Origin: an uncultured Corynebacterium sp.
GTDB lineage: Bacteria > Actinomycetota > Actinomycetes > Mycobacteriales > Mycobacteriaceae
Assembly (NCBI RefSeq): GCF_943912665.1
Contig: NZ_CALTVG010000063.1
Location: forward strand, 1 to 11,091
Reading direction: 5' to 3'
Length of the DNA: 11,091 nucleotides
Shown here: piece after piece, positions 5,575 through 11,091 of the stretch
How the letters are laid out: the number at the start of each line of letters is the position of its first letter
How positions within the stretch are numbered: position 1 is the stretch's first letter
Made by a program: the position numbers and the translations under genes
Notes under the pieces: generated by a model
What the model saw: the letters and a program-made list of their open reading frames with translations, nothing else
What the model was told of the DNA's origin: nothing
Database searches by the model: none

Positions 5575-7785
5575 ATGACTTCTCGCCGCCTCCTGAGCAC
5601 CCTGGTCACCGCCTCGGTAGCAGGTACCTTCCTCATCGCGCCCGCCTCTGCAGAGCCCACGGAAGAACTCGGTTCGCGCTTTACTCTGGGCGTGCTGCCA
5701 GATACCCAGTTCTACTCCCGCTATTCCACGCCGGAGACCGGCAACCTGGCCCAGGCGCGCTACGGCAGCGAGCCCTACACCGCGCAGACTGAGTGGCTGG
5801 TGAAGAACCAGAAGGCGCTCAACATGGACTTCGCTACCCACCTCGGTGACGTTGTGGACCAGGCGGACGTGGATGGTGAGTGGAAGGTCGCCGACAAGGC
5901 CATGCAGGCGCTCGACGATTCGGACCTCAACTACTCCATCTTGCCGGGCAATCACGACATGATAGATGACAAGTCGGCACACCCGTACAACGACTACTTC
6001 AGCGCTGAGCGCGCCAAGGCCGCTAACCCGGAGACCTTCCAGGAGCGCCACACCGCGGTGAACAACGACTCTGAGTACCACATTTTTGAGGCTGAGGGCC
6101 AGAAGTACTTGGTCTTGGCGCTGGCCTGGCGCGCGGACGACGAAGCTCTGGACTGGGCCCAGGGAGTTCTCGACGCCCACCCGGACCTGCCGGTCATCCT
6201 CACTAGCCACGAGGTGCTTAATATCGACGGCGCTGGCGAGGTGTTCTACTCCGATGACTACGGCCAGGGTCTGTGGGACAAGTTCATCAAGAAGAATGAC
6301 CAGATCTTCCTCACCATGGGCGGTCACCACCACGGCGCCGGCTACCGCGTGGACAAGAACGATGCTGGCCACGATGTTATCGGCATTTTGCAGGACTACC
6401 AGATGGCCTACCAGGGCGGCAACGGCCTGCTCGGCGTGCTCGAGTTCGATCTTTCCGGCAATGAGCTGGAGATGACCGCACTGTCCCCGTGGGTAGCGCA
6501 GAAGCCGGCTAAGGAGCTCACGCAGTTTGACAAGCTCATCCTGGACGGTAAGGGCGATAGCTACCACGTGCCGTTCAACTTCAAGGAGCGCTTCGCCGAC
6601 TTTGCTCCGGAGTGGACCATCGGCGATGAAAATGACCCCGACCTGGGTCGGAAGGCCCGCGACATCGCTGAGGAAGGCTTCACCCCGTACACCATTCCGC
6701 AGGACCAGCTGCCGGAAGGCCCGAACGACTACGTCAAGGCAAAAGAAACCGTCTTCCACTGGCGTCCCGGCCAGACCAAGAACAAGGATGGCAAGCAGCT
6801 TAGCGACGGCGACGTGGCCACCGAGGGCGCAGTCATCCCGGATGCCTTCGGCGCCGATGGTGCCGGCGACCTCGTCCGTGCAGGCGGTCCTTCCAACCTA
6901 GGCGAGCGCATCACTTACAGCACCGACCACCACCCGCTATCTTCTGATTCTGGTTCCCTCTACTGGTCCGACCCAGCCGGGAAGGCCGCGATGGCGGAGT
7001 TCCGCTCTAAGGAGGGCGCTGAAATCAACAAGGTCGATACCTCCGCGGGCTATACCTTCGAGTCCTTCGTGAAGATTCCGAAGGATTTCAACGGCTCTGA
7101 GCACGGCTGGGGGAGTGCGCTCTCCCGTGACTCCAGCATCGCTGAGCTTGTCGACGGCTCCGAGGACACCGACCCCACCGTCATGTTCGGCATTTCCAAC
7201 CTCCGTGAGCTGCGCTGGTGGGCGGAGCCGAAGGAGGGCTCTGGTTCCACCGTCTGGTCTCATGAGGTGCCCACCGATGAGTGGATGCACATCGCCGTAG
7301 TCAACAAGCCGGATTCTGACACCGTGGAGATGTTCATCAACGGTGCCCCCATCCTGCGCAACGCCAAGGGCGCTGAGGGGCTCCTCCCGCGGGACCTGCA
7401 GTGGGTCATGGGTGCCGGTTTTGATAACCGCACGCCGCAGGATCCGTGGTACGGCTGGATTGGTGAGACCCGCCTGACCCAGGGTGTTCTGGACTCCGAC
7501 CAGTGGCTTACCGCCCGCCCGGACGAGCCGGTAGAGGACGAGGAGCCGAGCACCTCGGAGACCTCCACCCCCGCCGAGCCGACGAAGCCCTCCGACCCGT
7601 CCGCCGATGACGTTGCCCAGGCCTTCTTCACCGGCTCCAGCCGCGGTGCGAAGGTCATCCTGCCCATCGTGGCCATCCTCGCCGCGCTGGGTGGCGCAGC
7701 CGTGGCCGCCATTCCCACCATCAACCGCATCTTTGGTCTCAACATTCCGCAGCCGCCGCTGCCGAAGATTCCGGGCCTGAATTAA
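5575..7785 (+). CDS. Secreted metallophosphoesterase with LamG-like domain and membrane anchor
   Basis: 736 residues. A Sec signal peptide (MTSRRLL, hydrophobic core, cleavage after ASA at 26-28) exports it. The calcineurin-like phosphoesterase domain (about 35-300) has its metal-binding motifs in order: Asp43 and Gln45 (LPDTQ; Gln replaces the more usual His), GDVVD at 91-95, GNHD at 125-128, His212 in SHEVL and GGHHHG at 249-254. A second beta-rich domain follows (about 430-640), resembling the LamG/concanavalin-like fold, with GYTFESFVKI, EWMHIAVVNK, VEMFINGAP and YGWIGETRLT. Then come a Pro/Glu/Thr-rich linker, a membrane helix at about 693-713 and a Pro-rich tail. It probably releases phosphate from external organic phosphates at the cell surface; the substrate is unknown. 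The ATG at 5575 is preferred because it begins a good signal peptide; no clear ribosome-binding site precedes it. Alternative start: TTG at 5560. Confidence 0.92.
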   Translation: MTSRRLLSTLVTASVAGTFLIAPASAEPTEELGSRFTLGVLPDTQFYSRYSTPETGNLAQARYGSEPYTAQTEWLVKNQKALNMDFATHLGDVVDQADVDGEWKVADKAMQALDDSDLNYSILPGNHDMIDDKSAHPYNDYFSAERAKAANPETFQERHTAVNNDSEYHIFEAEGQKYLVLALAWRADDEALDWAQGVLDAHPDLPVILTSHEVLNIDGAGEVFYSDDYGQGLWDKFIKKNDQIFLTMGGHHHGAGYRVDKNDAGHDVIGILQDYQMAYQGGNGLLGVLEFDLSGNELEMTALSPWVAQKPAKELTQFDKLILDGKGDSYHVPFNFKERFADFAPEWTIGDENDPDLGRKARDIAEEGFTPYTIPQDQLPEGPNDYVKAKETVFHWRPGQTKNKDGKQLSDGDVATEGAVIPDAFGADGAGDLVRAGGPSNLGERITYSTDHHPLSSDSGSLYWSDPAGKAAMAEFRSKEGAEINKVDTSAGYTFESFVKIPKDFNGSEHGWGSALSRDSSIAELVDGSEDTDPTVMFGISNLRELRWWAEPKEGSGSTVWSHEVPTDEWMHIAVVNKPDSDTVEMFINGAPILRNAKGAEGLLPRDLQWVMGAGFDNRTPQDPWYGWIGETRLTQGVLDSDQWLTARPDEPVEDEEPSTSETSTPAEPTKPSDPSADDVAQAFFTGSSRGAKVILPIVAILAALGGAAVAAIPTINRIFGLNIPQPPLPKIPGLN

Positions 7786-7786
7786 A

Positions 7787-7842
7787 CCCCTGCCGAAAGC
7801 TACTCCCTGCCTGTGTTGGGAGTAGCTTTCCTCGTACAGGGG
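7787..7842 (+). terminator. Strong intrinsic terminator after the metallophosphoesterase gene
   Basis: GAAAGCTACTCCC (7795-7807) and GGGAGTAGCTTTC (7818-7830) form a perfect 13-bp stem with a 10-nt loop. The arm ends in CTTTCCTCGT, giving a short pyrimidine tract. An outer CCCCTG (7787-7792) / CAGGGG (7837-7842) pair lengthens the structure. The symmetry would allow it to work in both directions. Confidence 0.85.
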
Positions 7843-7868
7843 AGTGCTTCGAACAACGCTCCACCAGC

Positions 7869-8768
7869 ATGCGCCCCTTCACGGTGGTGTGCGCGGTGCC
7901 AGCGAAGAAGATTGATACACGCCCTCGCCTCATTGAAAAGTTCGAAAGCAGCTGGTCCGAGGCCGACATGTGGGCGTGGCGCTTGAGCACGGGCGCGGAC
8001 AAGTACTACGAAGGGCTGCCGCTACTCGACGAAGTACATCTCAGCAAGACCAAGACCGCCTCGTACAACTACTGGACCATCCACAACTCCGGCGACGGCA
8101 TGGCGGTGGTGCGCACCGCCGAGCCCAGCCCCGAGGACAACAAGCTGTGGATGCTCGCCGGGACGCGGTTCGTGGATCTGGCACTCCTGGTACGGCGCTC
8201 GGGGCGCTACCTGTCGGAGCTCAGTGAGCGTCTCCGCAGGATCCGATTCGTCGGGGACGAAGTGGAAAAGATTCTCCTGGCGCAGGAGATAGACGAAAAA
8301 GACGTTGCCGAAGCCAACGAAAACCTCTCCGCATCACTCTCCAGGTTCCAAGACCTCCAACGAGACCTCATTGAGTTCCGAGACCGGCTGTGGTTCGAGC
8401 ACGTTGCCGGTCGTGACGTGGACACTATCGTGCTCAACGCCTTGCAGACGTCGACTGGCGTCAAGCATCAATTTGATGATGTGAGCAGGGAAATCGAGCT
8501 GCGAAAGGACGTCTACTCCACGCAGTATCAGGCCCTGAAGATCTTGGCCCAAGAGCGGCTGGAAAAGCAGGACCAAGCCCGGCAAAAGCAGTTGGACAAC
8601 AGCACTCAATTCTTAGGCTTCGCTGCCGTGGTCCTCGCCGTACCTCCCATCCTTGAGATGGTGCCCTTCGCCGAAGAATCGTGGCAGCCCTTCGGCTACA
8701 GCGTCCTCATCATCGTCGTCTTGACCCTTGTACTGATCTGGTATTGGCGTCGAAACCACAAGTCATAA
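7869..8768 (+). CDS. Coiled-coil protein with two C-terminal membrane segments, CorA-like topology
   Basis: 299 residues. The N-terminal 110 form an unrecognised soluble domain. Residues about 110-245 are long, charged, heptad-like helices (for example ERLRRIRFVGDEVEKILLAQ and QERLEKQDQARQKQLDN). Two membrane segments follow at about 247-263 and 276-292, joined by a short loop (FAEESWQPFG), and the protein ends in WRRNHKS. A cytoplasmic domain, helical stalk and two C-terminal membrane segments are the layout of CorA-type magnesium channels, and the residues before the first segment fit loosely. However, the GMN motif that ends the first segment of true CorA proteins is absent, so magnesium transport is not supported; it may be a divergent relative with another role. 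The ATG at 7869 is the first possible start after the terminator; it lacks a close ribosome-binding site. Confidence 0.8.
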   Translation: MRPFTVVCAVPAKKIDTRPRLIEKFESSWSEADMWAWRLSTGADKYYEGLPLLDEVHLSKTKTASYNYWTIHNSGDGMAVVRTAEPSPEDNKLWMLAGTRFVDLALLVRRSGRYLSELSERLRRIRFVGDEVEKILLAQEIDEKDVAEANENLSASLSRFQDLQRDLIEFRDRLWFEHVAGRDVDTIVLNALQTSTGVKHQFDDVSREIELRKDVYSTQYQALKILAQERLEKQDQARQKQLDNSTQFLGFAAVVLAVPPILEMVPFAEESWQPFGYSVLIIVVLTLVLIWYWRRNHKS

Positions 8769-8811
8769 GCCATCCGCGAGGGTAGGGACGTGGCAGCGCT
8801 TAGATGTCGGC

Positions 8812-9639
8812 CTACCAGTGCCACAGCGTGATGTGGTAGCCAGTTCTTCCTGCCGCTGGGTCCTTTCGATCACGGGTCTTTTCTGCGATGACGTAAGCAT
8901 TCTGGGAGCTCTCTGCCGCTGCGGCTAGTTCCGGGTAGCAGCTCTTGCGGGCAGTGACCCGGGAGATGAGCCTGCCATCGGGGGCGAGGAGCACCACGTG
9001 CGGCTTGGCCTGGGAGCCCTCTGGAACGGGCAGGAATTCGAGGTGGACATCCTGGAACTTCCACGTATCGCGCACACACAGGTCGCTATAGGCTTCCTCG
9101 TTCCATTCGTCGAACTCGACACGTGCGGCATCGGGCGGCGCGCCATTGCTGTGTGCTGATTGCTCTAGGAGCTGGTGGCGGATGCCGTCTCGGGCTTTGG
9201 GCAGGAGGACGCTTACTTCGCGGCGCTCATCGTGGTCATTGATGTGCTTGCCCATCACCGCCTGCGCGGTCAGGGAGATTCCTTGCTTGTGGGCTAGCCG
9301 GAAATCGCTTTGACTTCCCAGGATGACGCCGAATGGCTTACCGGAAAACATCACGCAGATGGCCTCGCGCTCGCGCGTGTCTATCGAGCGCCTGGTGATG
9401 GCATTGTTAAGGAATGCATCCCCGTAATAGAACTCGACCTTGAAGCTTTGACCCGTGACTATGTCGGAGAGTGGCCGCACATCGTACACCTTGACCGTCC
9501 GGGGAAAGTCCCCTTCGATCTGCAAATACTTCTGGAATTCAAAGCCGGGCCAGGGGTAGAGCCGGGCTGCGTCGTCGAGCTGCTCCGTCGCCGCGGAGTC
9601 CTCGTCCGTGAGGCCGATAAGCCGTGAGATAAATCCCAT
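8812..9639 (-). CDS. Unrecognised protein, possibly with a duplicated HIRAN-like beta-domain
   Basis: 275 residues with no signal peptide or membrane segment. I do not recognise it with confidence. Two stretches look alike in pattern: residues 93-147 (from AICVMFSGKPFGVI through LTAQAVM to VSVLLP) and 213-275 (from HVVLLAPDGRLISRV through QNAYVIAEK to GYHITLWHW). Each reads as strand, turn with Gly, strand, helix, strand and closing strand, which resembles the HIRAN fold found in DNA-binding or helicase-linked proteins. That is a visual impression, not a match. I chose the ATG at 9639 because GGGAG (9647-9651) lies 7 bases upstream and a -10 box sits further out; extension to 9759 would run through that promoter. 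The neighbour on the plus strand converges with a 43-bp gap; the TetR gene diverges from it. Confidence 0.75.
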   Translation of the reverse strand: MGFISRLIGLTDEDSAATEQLDDAARLYPWPGFEFQKYLQIEGDFPRTVKVYDVRPLSDIVTGQSFKVEFYYGDAFLNNAITRRSIDTREREAICVMFSGKPFGVILGSQSDFRLAHKQGISLTAQAVMGKHINDHDERREVSVLLPKARDGIRHQLLEQSAHSNGAPPDAARVEFDEWNEEAYSDLCVRDTWKFQDVHLEFLPVPEGSQAKPHVVLLAPDGRLISRVTARKSCYPELAAAAESSQNAYVIAEKTRDRKDPAAGRTGYHITLWHW

Positions 9640-9676
9640 GTATGCGCTCCCAGTGGTGGCGTGAGTCTCTTTACCG

Positions 9677-9682
9677 ATACTA
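9677..9682 (-). promoter_or_regulatory. -10 box for the 8812-9639 gene
   Basis: The minus strand reads TAGTAT, followed by a likely start site near 9670 and a leader of about 30 nt carrying the GGGAG ribosome-binding site at 9647-9651. The same hexamer serves as the -10 box of the divergent tetR gene. No clear -35 is seen. Confidence 0.45.
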
Positions 9683-9752
9683 GCGAAGCGCCGAGCGAGA
9701 ACGGTCGAATAGTCAGGAGGCGGTCTCAAGAATGGCGCCGATCGTTCGTTTA

Positions 9753-9781
9753 TGGACAAAATATTCTGGAATGAGTAGTAT
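9753..9781 (+). promoter_or_regulatory. tetR-type gene promoter, near-consensus and leaderless
   Basis: TGGACA (9753-9758, five of six to TTGACA) and TAGTAT (9776-9781) are separated by exactly 17 bp, and 7 more bases lead to the ATG at 9789. This is the best promoter seen in the window and implies that the message starts at or very near the start codon. Confidence 0.65.
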
Positions 9782-9790
9782 GAAACTCAT
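9763..9790. promoter_or_regulatory. Dyads over the tetR promoter, candidate autoregulatory operator
   Basis: ATGAGT (9771-9776) and ACTCAT (9785-9790) form a perfect 6-bp dyad in 20 bp that covers the -10 box and the start codon. A second small dyad, ATTC-TG-GAAT (9763-9772), lies in the spacer. TetR-family proteins usually bind such dyads in their own promoters and repress them; binding here is inferred only from position. Confidence 0.4.
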
Positions 9791-10184
9791 GGGTAGACCT
9801 CGTAAGTTTGATGAAGCGGAAGTTCTTGCTGGTGCTATCGCACTCTTTGGGATGAGCGGATTTAACGCCGTATCGGTCGATGTGGTGGTGAATCAGCTAG
9901 GACTCAACCGGTCCAGCTTTTACAACATCTATGGCTCAAAGCATGGGTTGTTTCGTGCTGCTGCGGAGGCGGTGTGTGACCAAGCTAAGAACGGGCAGGT
10001 GTCGGAAGCTGCAAAGGACTTCGTGGTGGTGGCACTGGTTGAGGTGGCGCCGGTCAGTAACGATTTACGGGAACTTATCCACCAGGCCTATGAACTGTGT
10101 TTAGGCAGCTCGGGCGCTCTGGGACAGCACGTGCTTTCCCGCTCTCAAGGAACCGAAAATAAGGAGAACCCTCATGAACAATAA
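9789..10184 (+). CDS. Short TetR/AcrR-family transcriptional regulator
   Basis: 131 residues. The N-terminus MGRPRKFDEAEVLAGAIALF leads into a TetR-type helix-turn-helix (about 28-48: VSVDVVVNQLGLNRSSFYNIYGSK), with the typical SSFYNIYGSKHGLF recognition and linker segment. Family members usually have around 190 residues; this one ends after a shortened ligand/dimer domain. The shortness may be natural, as the next gene is tightly coupled, or may mark a C-terminal truncation. The ATG at 9789 is chosen from the promoter geometry and the GRPRKF start common in the family; in-frame ATGs at 9780, 9771 and 9732 would lie within the promoter. Base composition is lower in GC than the left half (52% in 9841-9900). 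It probably controls itself and the following gene. Confidence 0.85.
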   Translation: MGRPRKFDEAEVLAGAIALFGMSGFNAVSVDVVVNQLGLNRSSFYNIYGSKHGLFRAAAEAVCDQAKNGQVSEAAKDFVVVALVEVAPVSNDLRELIHQAYELCLGSSGALGQHVLSRSQGTENKENPHEQ

Positions 10185-10530
10185 ACTCACGCTGACGGAC
10201 AAGGAACTCATCATTGAGCCACGCGGTATGGATAAAATGTGGTCCTTCACCCGCAGTATTGAGGTCCCGTGGAGCCACGTTCGCGGTGCTACTCATGACC
10301 CAGGGATGAAGCATGAGCCGAAAGGTTTTCGCGCCCCGGGGCTGCGCAGCGGCCAGAAACTATCGGGCACATTCCACGCTGACGGTGGCCGTCAATTCTG
10401 GAACATTAGCGGCTACGAGAACGCCGTGGTGATCGAGCTGAAAGACGAGCGCTTTGAACGGTTGGTTGTGTCTTTAGAAAACCCGACCGAGTCTGCTGCC
10501 CGCATCAATGAAAAGGCCCAGGCGGACTAA
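10174..10530 (+). CDS. Small PH-like domain protein, coupled to the tetR gene
   Basis: 118 residues, no signal peptide or membrane segment. The sequence reads as a compact beta-barrel with a final helix: LTLTDKELIIEP, FTRSIEVPWSHVRGATHD, a loop with GFRAPG, KLSGTFHADGGRQFWNI, NAVVIELKDERFERLVVSLENP and PTESAARINEKAQ. This pattern (a strand ending in a PWSHVRG-like turn, GTFH, then FW and a V-V-I-E-L-K strand) resembles small actinobacterial proteins with a bacterial PH-like fold; the function of these is not known to me. A strong ribosome-binding site, AAGGAG (10161-10166), lies 7 bases before the ATG, inside the tetR gene, and the two reading frames overlap by 11 bases, so translation is probably coupled. 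It is the likely target of the regulator. Confidence 0.8.
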   Translation: MNNKLTLTDKELIIEPRGMDKMWSFTRSIEVPWSHVRGATHDPGMKHEPKGFRAPGLRSGQKLSGTFHADGGRQFWNISGYENAVVIELKDERFERLVVSLENPTESAARINEKAQAD

Positions 10531-10584
10531 GTACTGCCCATGGCACGGGGGATGATCCGCACTCCGCTGCAGGCGTGCTTACGC

Positions 10585-10642
10585 TCACGGTAAATAGTGG
10601 TTGAAACCGCCCCCATCGATTCTTGGCCACTATTTACCGTGA
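10585..10642. repeat. 16-bp perfect inverted repeat
   Basis: TCACGGTAAATAGTGG (10585-10600) and its exact complement (10627-10642) flank a 26-base loop, 54 bases after the PH-like gene. No T-run follows in either direction, so an intrinsic terminator is unlikely. On each strand the arm can be read as Thr-Ile-Tyr-Arg-Glu, a string seen in transposase helix-turn-helix regions (IS30-type STIYRE), which could mean two remnants of mobile DNA placed head to head. Confidence 0.7.
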
Positions 10643-10665
10643 AAGTAGGCTCTCGGCTCCAAAAA

Positions 10666-10720
10666 CTGAAAATCTCGAGACACCGACCGGAACGATGTCT
10701 CGAGACTTCGAGGGTTTCAG
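10666..10720. repeat. Inverted repeat with TCTCGAGACA / TGTCTCGAGA arms
   Basis: TCTCGAGACA (10673-10682) and TGTCTCGAGA (10696-10705) are perfect 10-bp arms with a 13-base loop; each contains the self-complementary TCTCGAGA. Outer arms CTGAAA (10666-10671) and TTTCAG (10715-10720) also match, giving an alternative longer fold. Confidence 0.6.
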
Positions 10721-10732
10721 CTTTCTCCACTA

Positions 10733-10804
10733 CCAGCACATACGCACCCTGATCCCACGGCTGCTCCCATGAAAAATTGGTGCTCGTCCTATCAGGGGTG
10801 CTGG
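10733..10804. repeat. Third inverted repeat with a 7-base insertion in one arm
   Basis: The 14-base arm ATCAGGGGTGCTGG (10791-10804) pairs fully with CCAGCAC (10733-10739) plus CCCTGAT (10747-10753), which are separated by 7 extra bases (ATACGCA). The loop is 37 bases. Confidence 0.5.
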
Positions 10805-10914
10805 GCTGGGCATATGACAAGTTCCTCACATCTCGTGGCTCGATGGGCCGACAAGGTGTCAAGGTCTTTTGCGACTGCTGGTCTTAAGCTTTGATCTTAT
10901 TCGTCAGTGCGAAG

Positions 10915-11022
10915 CTAGGCAGGAATTAGCTCCCCGGTAGTCTTTACGCGTTTCGATGCCTTCGCGCAAATCAGCTTTGCATGTTTAGGGTCAATTGCAC
11001 GCAAGAGTATCAAATAACTCAT
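10915..11022 (-). pseudogene. 35-codon fragment, possibly the tail of a truncated gene
   Basis: The minus strand encodes MSYLILLRAIDPK, then HAKLICAKASKRVKT and TGELIPA before TAG. Charge and residue use look like the C-terminus of a real soluble protein rather than a chance frame. The ATG at 11022 is 6 bases from a possible insertion-sequence end, so the upstream part of the gene may have been cut off by an insertion. No ribosome-binding site is convincing. I do not recognise the family; it could also be a chance frame. Confidence 0.35.
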
Positions 11023-11027
11023 CCTGC

Positions 11028-11091
11028 GGACTGTGTGAGAGTGTCTGATGGTTTGTGTGTGGGTTCCCAACCTGCATGAGGAGATGGACCA
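11028..11091 (+). mobile_element. Possible left end of an IS256-family insertion sequence
   Basis: GGACTGTGTGAGAGTGT at 11028-11044 resembles the terminal inverted repeats of IS256-type elements, as I recall them (GGACTGTGT start). About 60 bases further AGGAG (11079-11083) is followed by 7 bases, and the last base of the window is an A, so a transposase ATG could begin exactly at 11091. The matching right end and the transposase lie outside, so this is tentative. Confidence 0.35.

Larger units (their letters stand above)
10531..11091. other. Region without a convincing full-length gene, low GC and rich in inverted repeats
   Basis: No reading frame over these 560 bases looks like a complete gene. 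The region holds three inverted-repeat structures, a 35-codon minus-strand fragment and a possible insertion-sequence end, listed separately. GC falls to 43% in 10,981-11,040. Confidence 0.6.

Noticed and set aside
5542..6759. 405-codon open frame on the minus strand
   Set aside because: It lies opposite the metallophosphoesterase gene, whose signal peptide and metal-binding motifs are clear. Its product is a low-complexity Val/Leu/Arg-rich string typical of the complement of a high-GC gene.
7869..8768. Annotation as a CorA magnesium transporter
   Set aside because: The layout fits but the GMN motif required for CorA channels is missing, so transport is not supported.
8781..8824. Interleaved 6-bp complementary pairs (GGTAGG/CCTACC and GTGGCA/TGCCAC), pseudoknot-like
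   Set aside because: The arms are short and lie between two convergent genes, so chance is a sufficient explanation; no conservation can be judged here.
10527..10862. 111-codon open frame on the minus strand
   Set aside because: It spans all three inverted-repeat structures and shows no domain apart from the short VSTTIYRERK string, so I treat it as a possible remnant rather than a gene.
1..11091. CRISPR array, tRNA or rRNA genes
   Set aside because: No regularly spaced identical repeats, cloverleaf or conserved rRNA segments were seen on either strand.

Overview
The window looks like a piece of a Corynebacterium chromosome, probably one of the higher-GC species. The main clue is the pair at the left edge: the 3' end of citrate synthase (gltA) followed by a small FKBP-type prolyl isomerase, an order I know from Corynebacterium glutamicum (gltA-fkbA). 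Supporting clues are a roughly 60% GC backbone, a Tat-exported DUF1906 protein of the Rv2525c type, and several genes whose best start lies 7-8 nt after a TANNNT-like -10 box, the leaderless arrangement common in this group.

Positions 1-7,842 look like core genome. In order they hold gltA (partial, +), fkbA (+), an aldo/keto reductase (+), a lipoprotein with a degenerate penicillin-binding/beta-lactamase-like fold (+), a Tat-secreted glycoside-hydrolase-like DUF1906 protein (-), an unrecognised protein ending in three NPFA motifs (+), an OsmC-family protein (-) and a secreted metallophosphoesterase with a LamG-like domain and a C-terminal membrane segment (+), closed by a strong intrinsic terminator. 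Several of these products act at or outside the membrane. The two inner convergent gene pairs meet with the same 4-nt overlap, the tetranucleotide CTAA supplying the stop codons of both strands.

Positions 7,843-11,091 look accessory, and GC falls towards the right edge (43% in 10,981-11,040 against 60% in 1-60). This part holds a coiled-coil protein with CorA-like C-terminal topology but no GMN motif (+), an unrecognised protein that may contain two copies of a small beta-domain (-), and a two-gene operon: a short TetR-family regulator translationally coupled to a small PH-like protein. The regulator's promoter carries dyads that could be its own operator.

The last 560 bases have no convincing full-length gene. 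They hold three consecutive inverted-repeat structures (10,585-10,804), a 35-codon minus-strand reading frame that may be the tail of a broken gene, and, at the edge, what may be the left end of an insertion sequence with a ribosome-binding site for a gene starting at or beyond the last base. No CRISPR array, tRNA or rRNA was seen.
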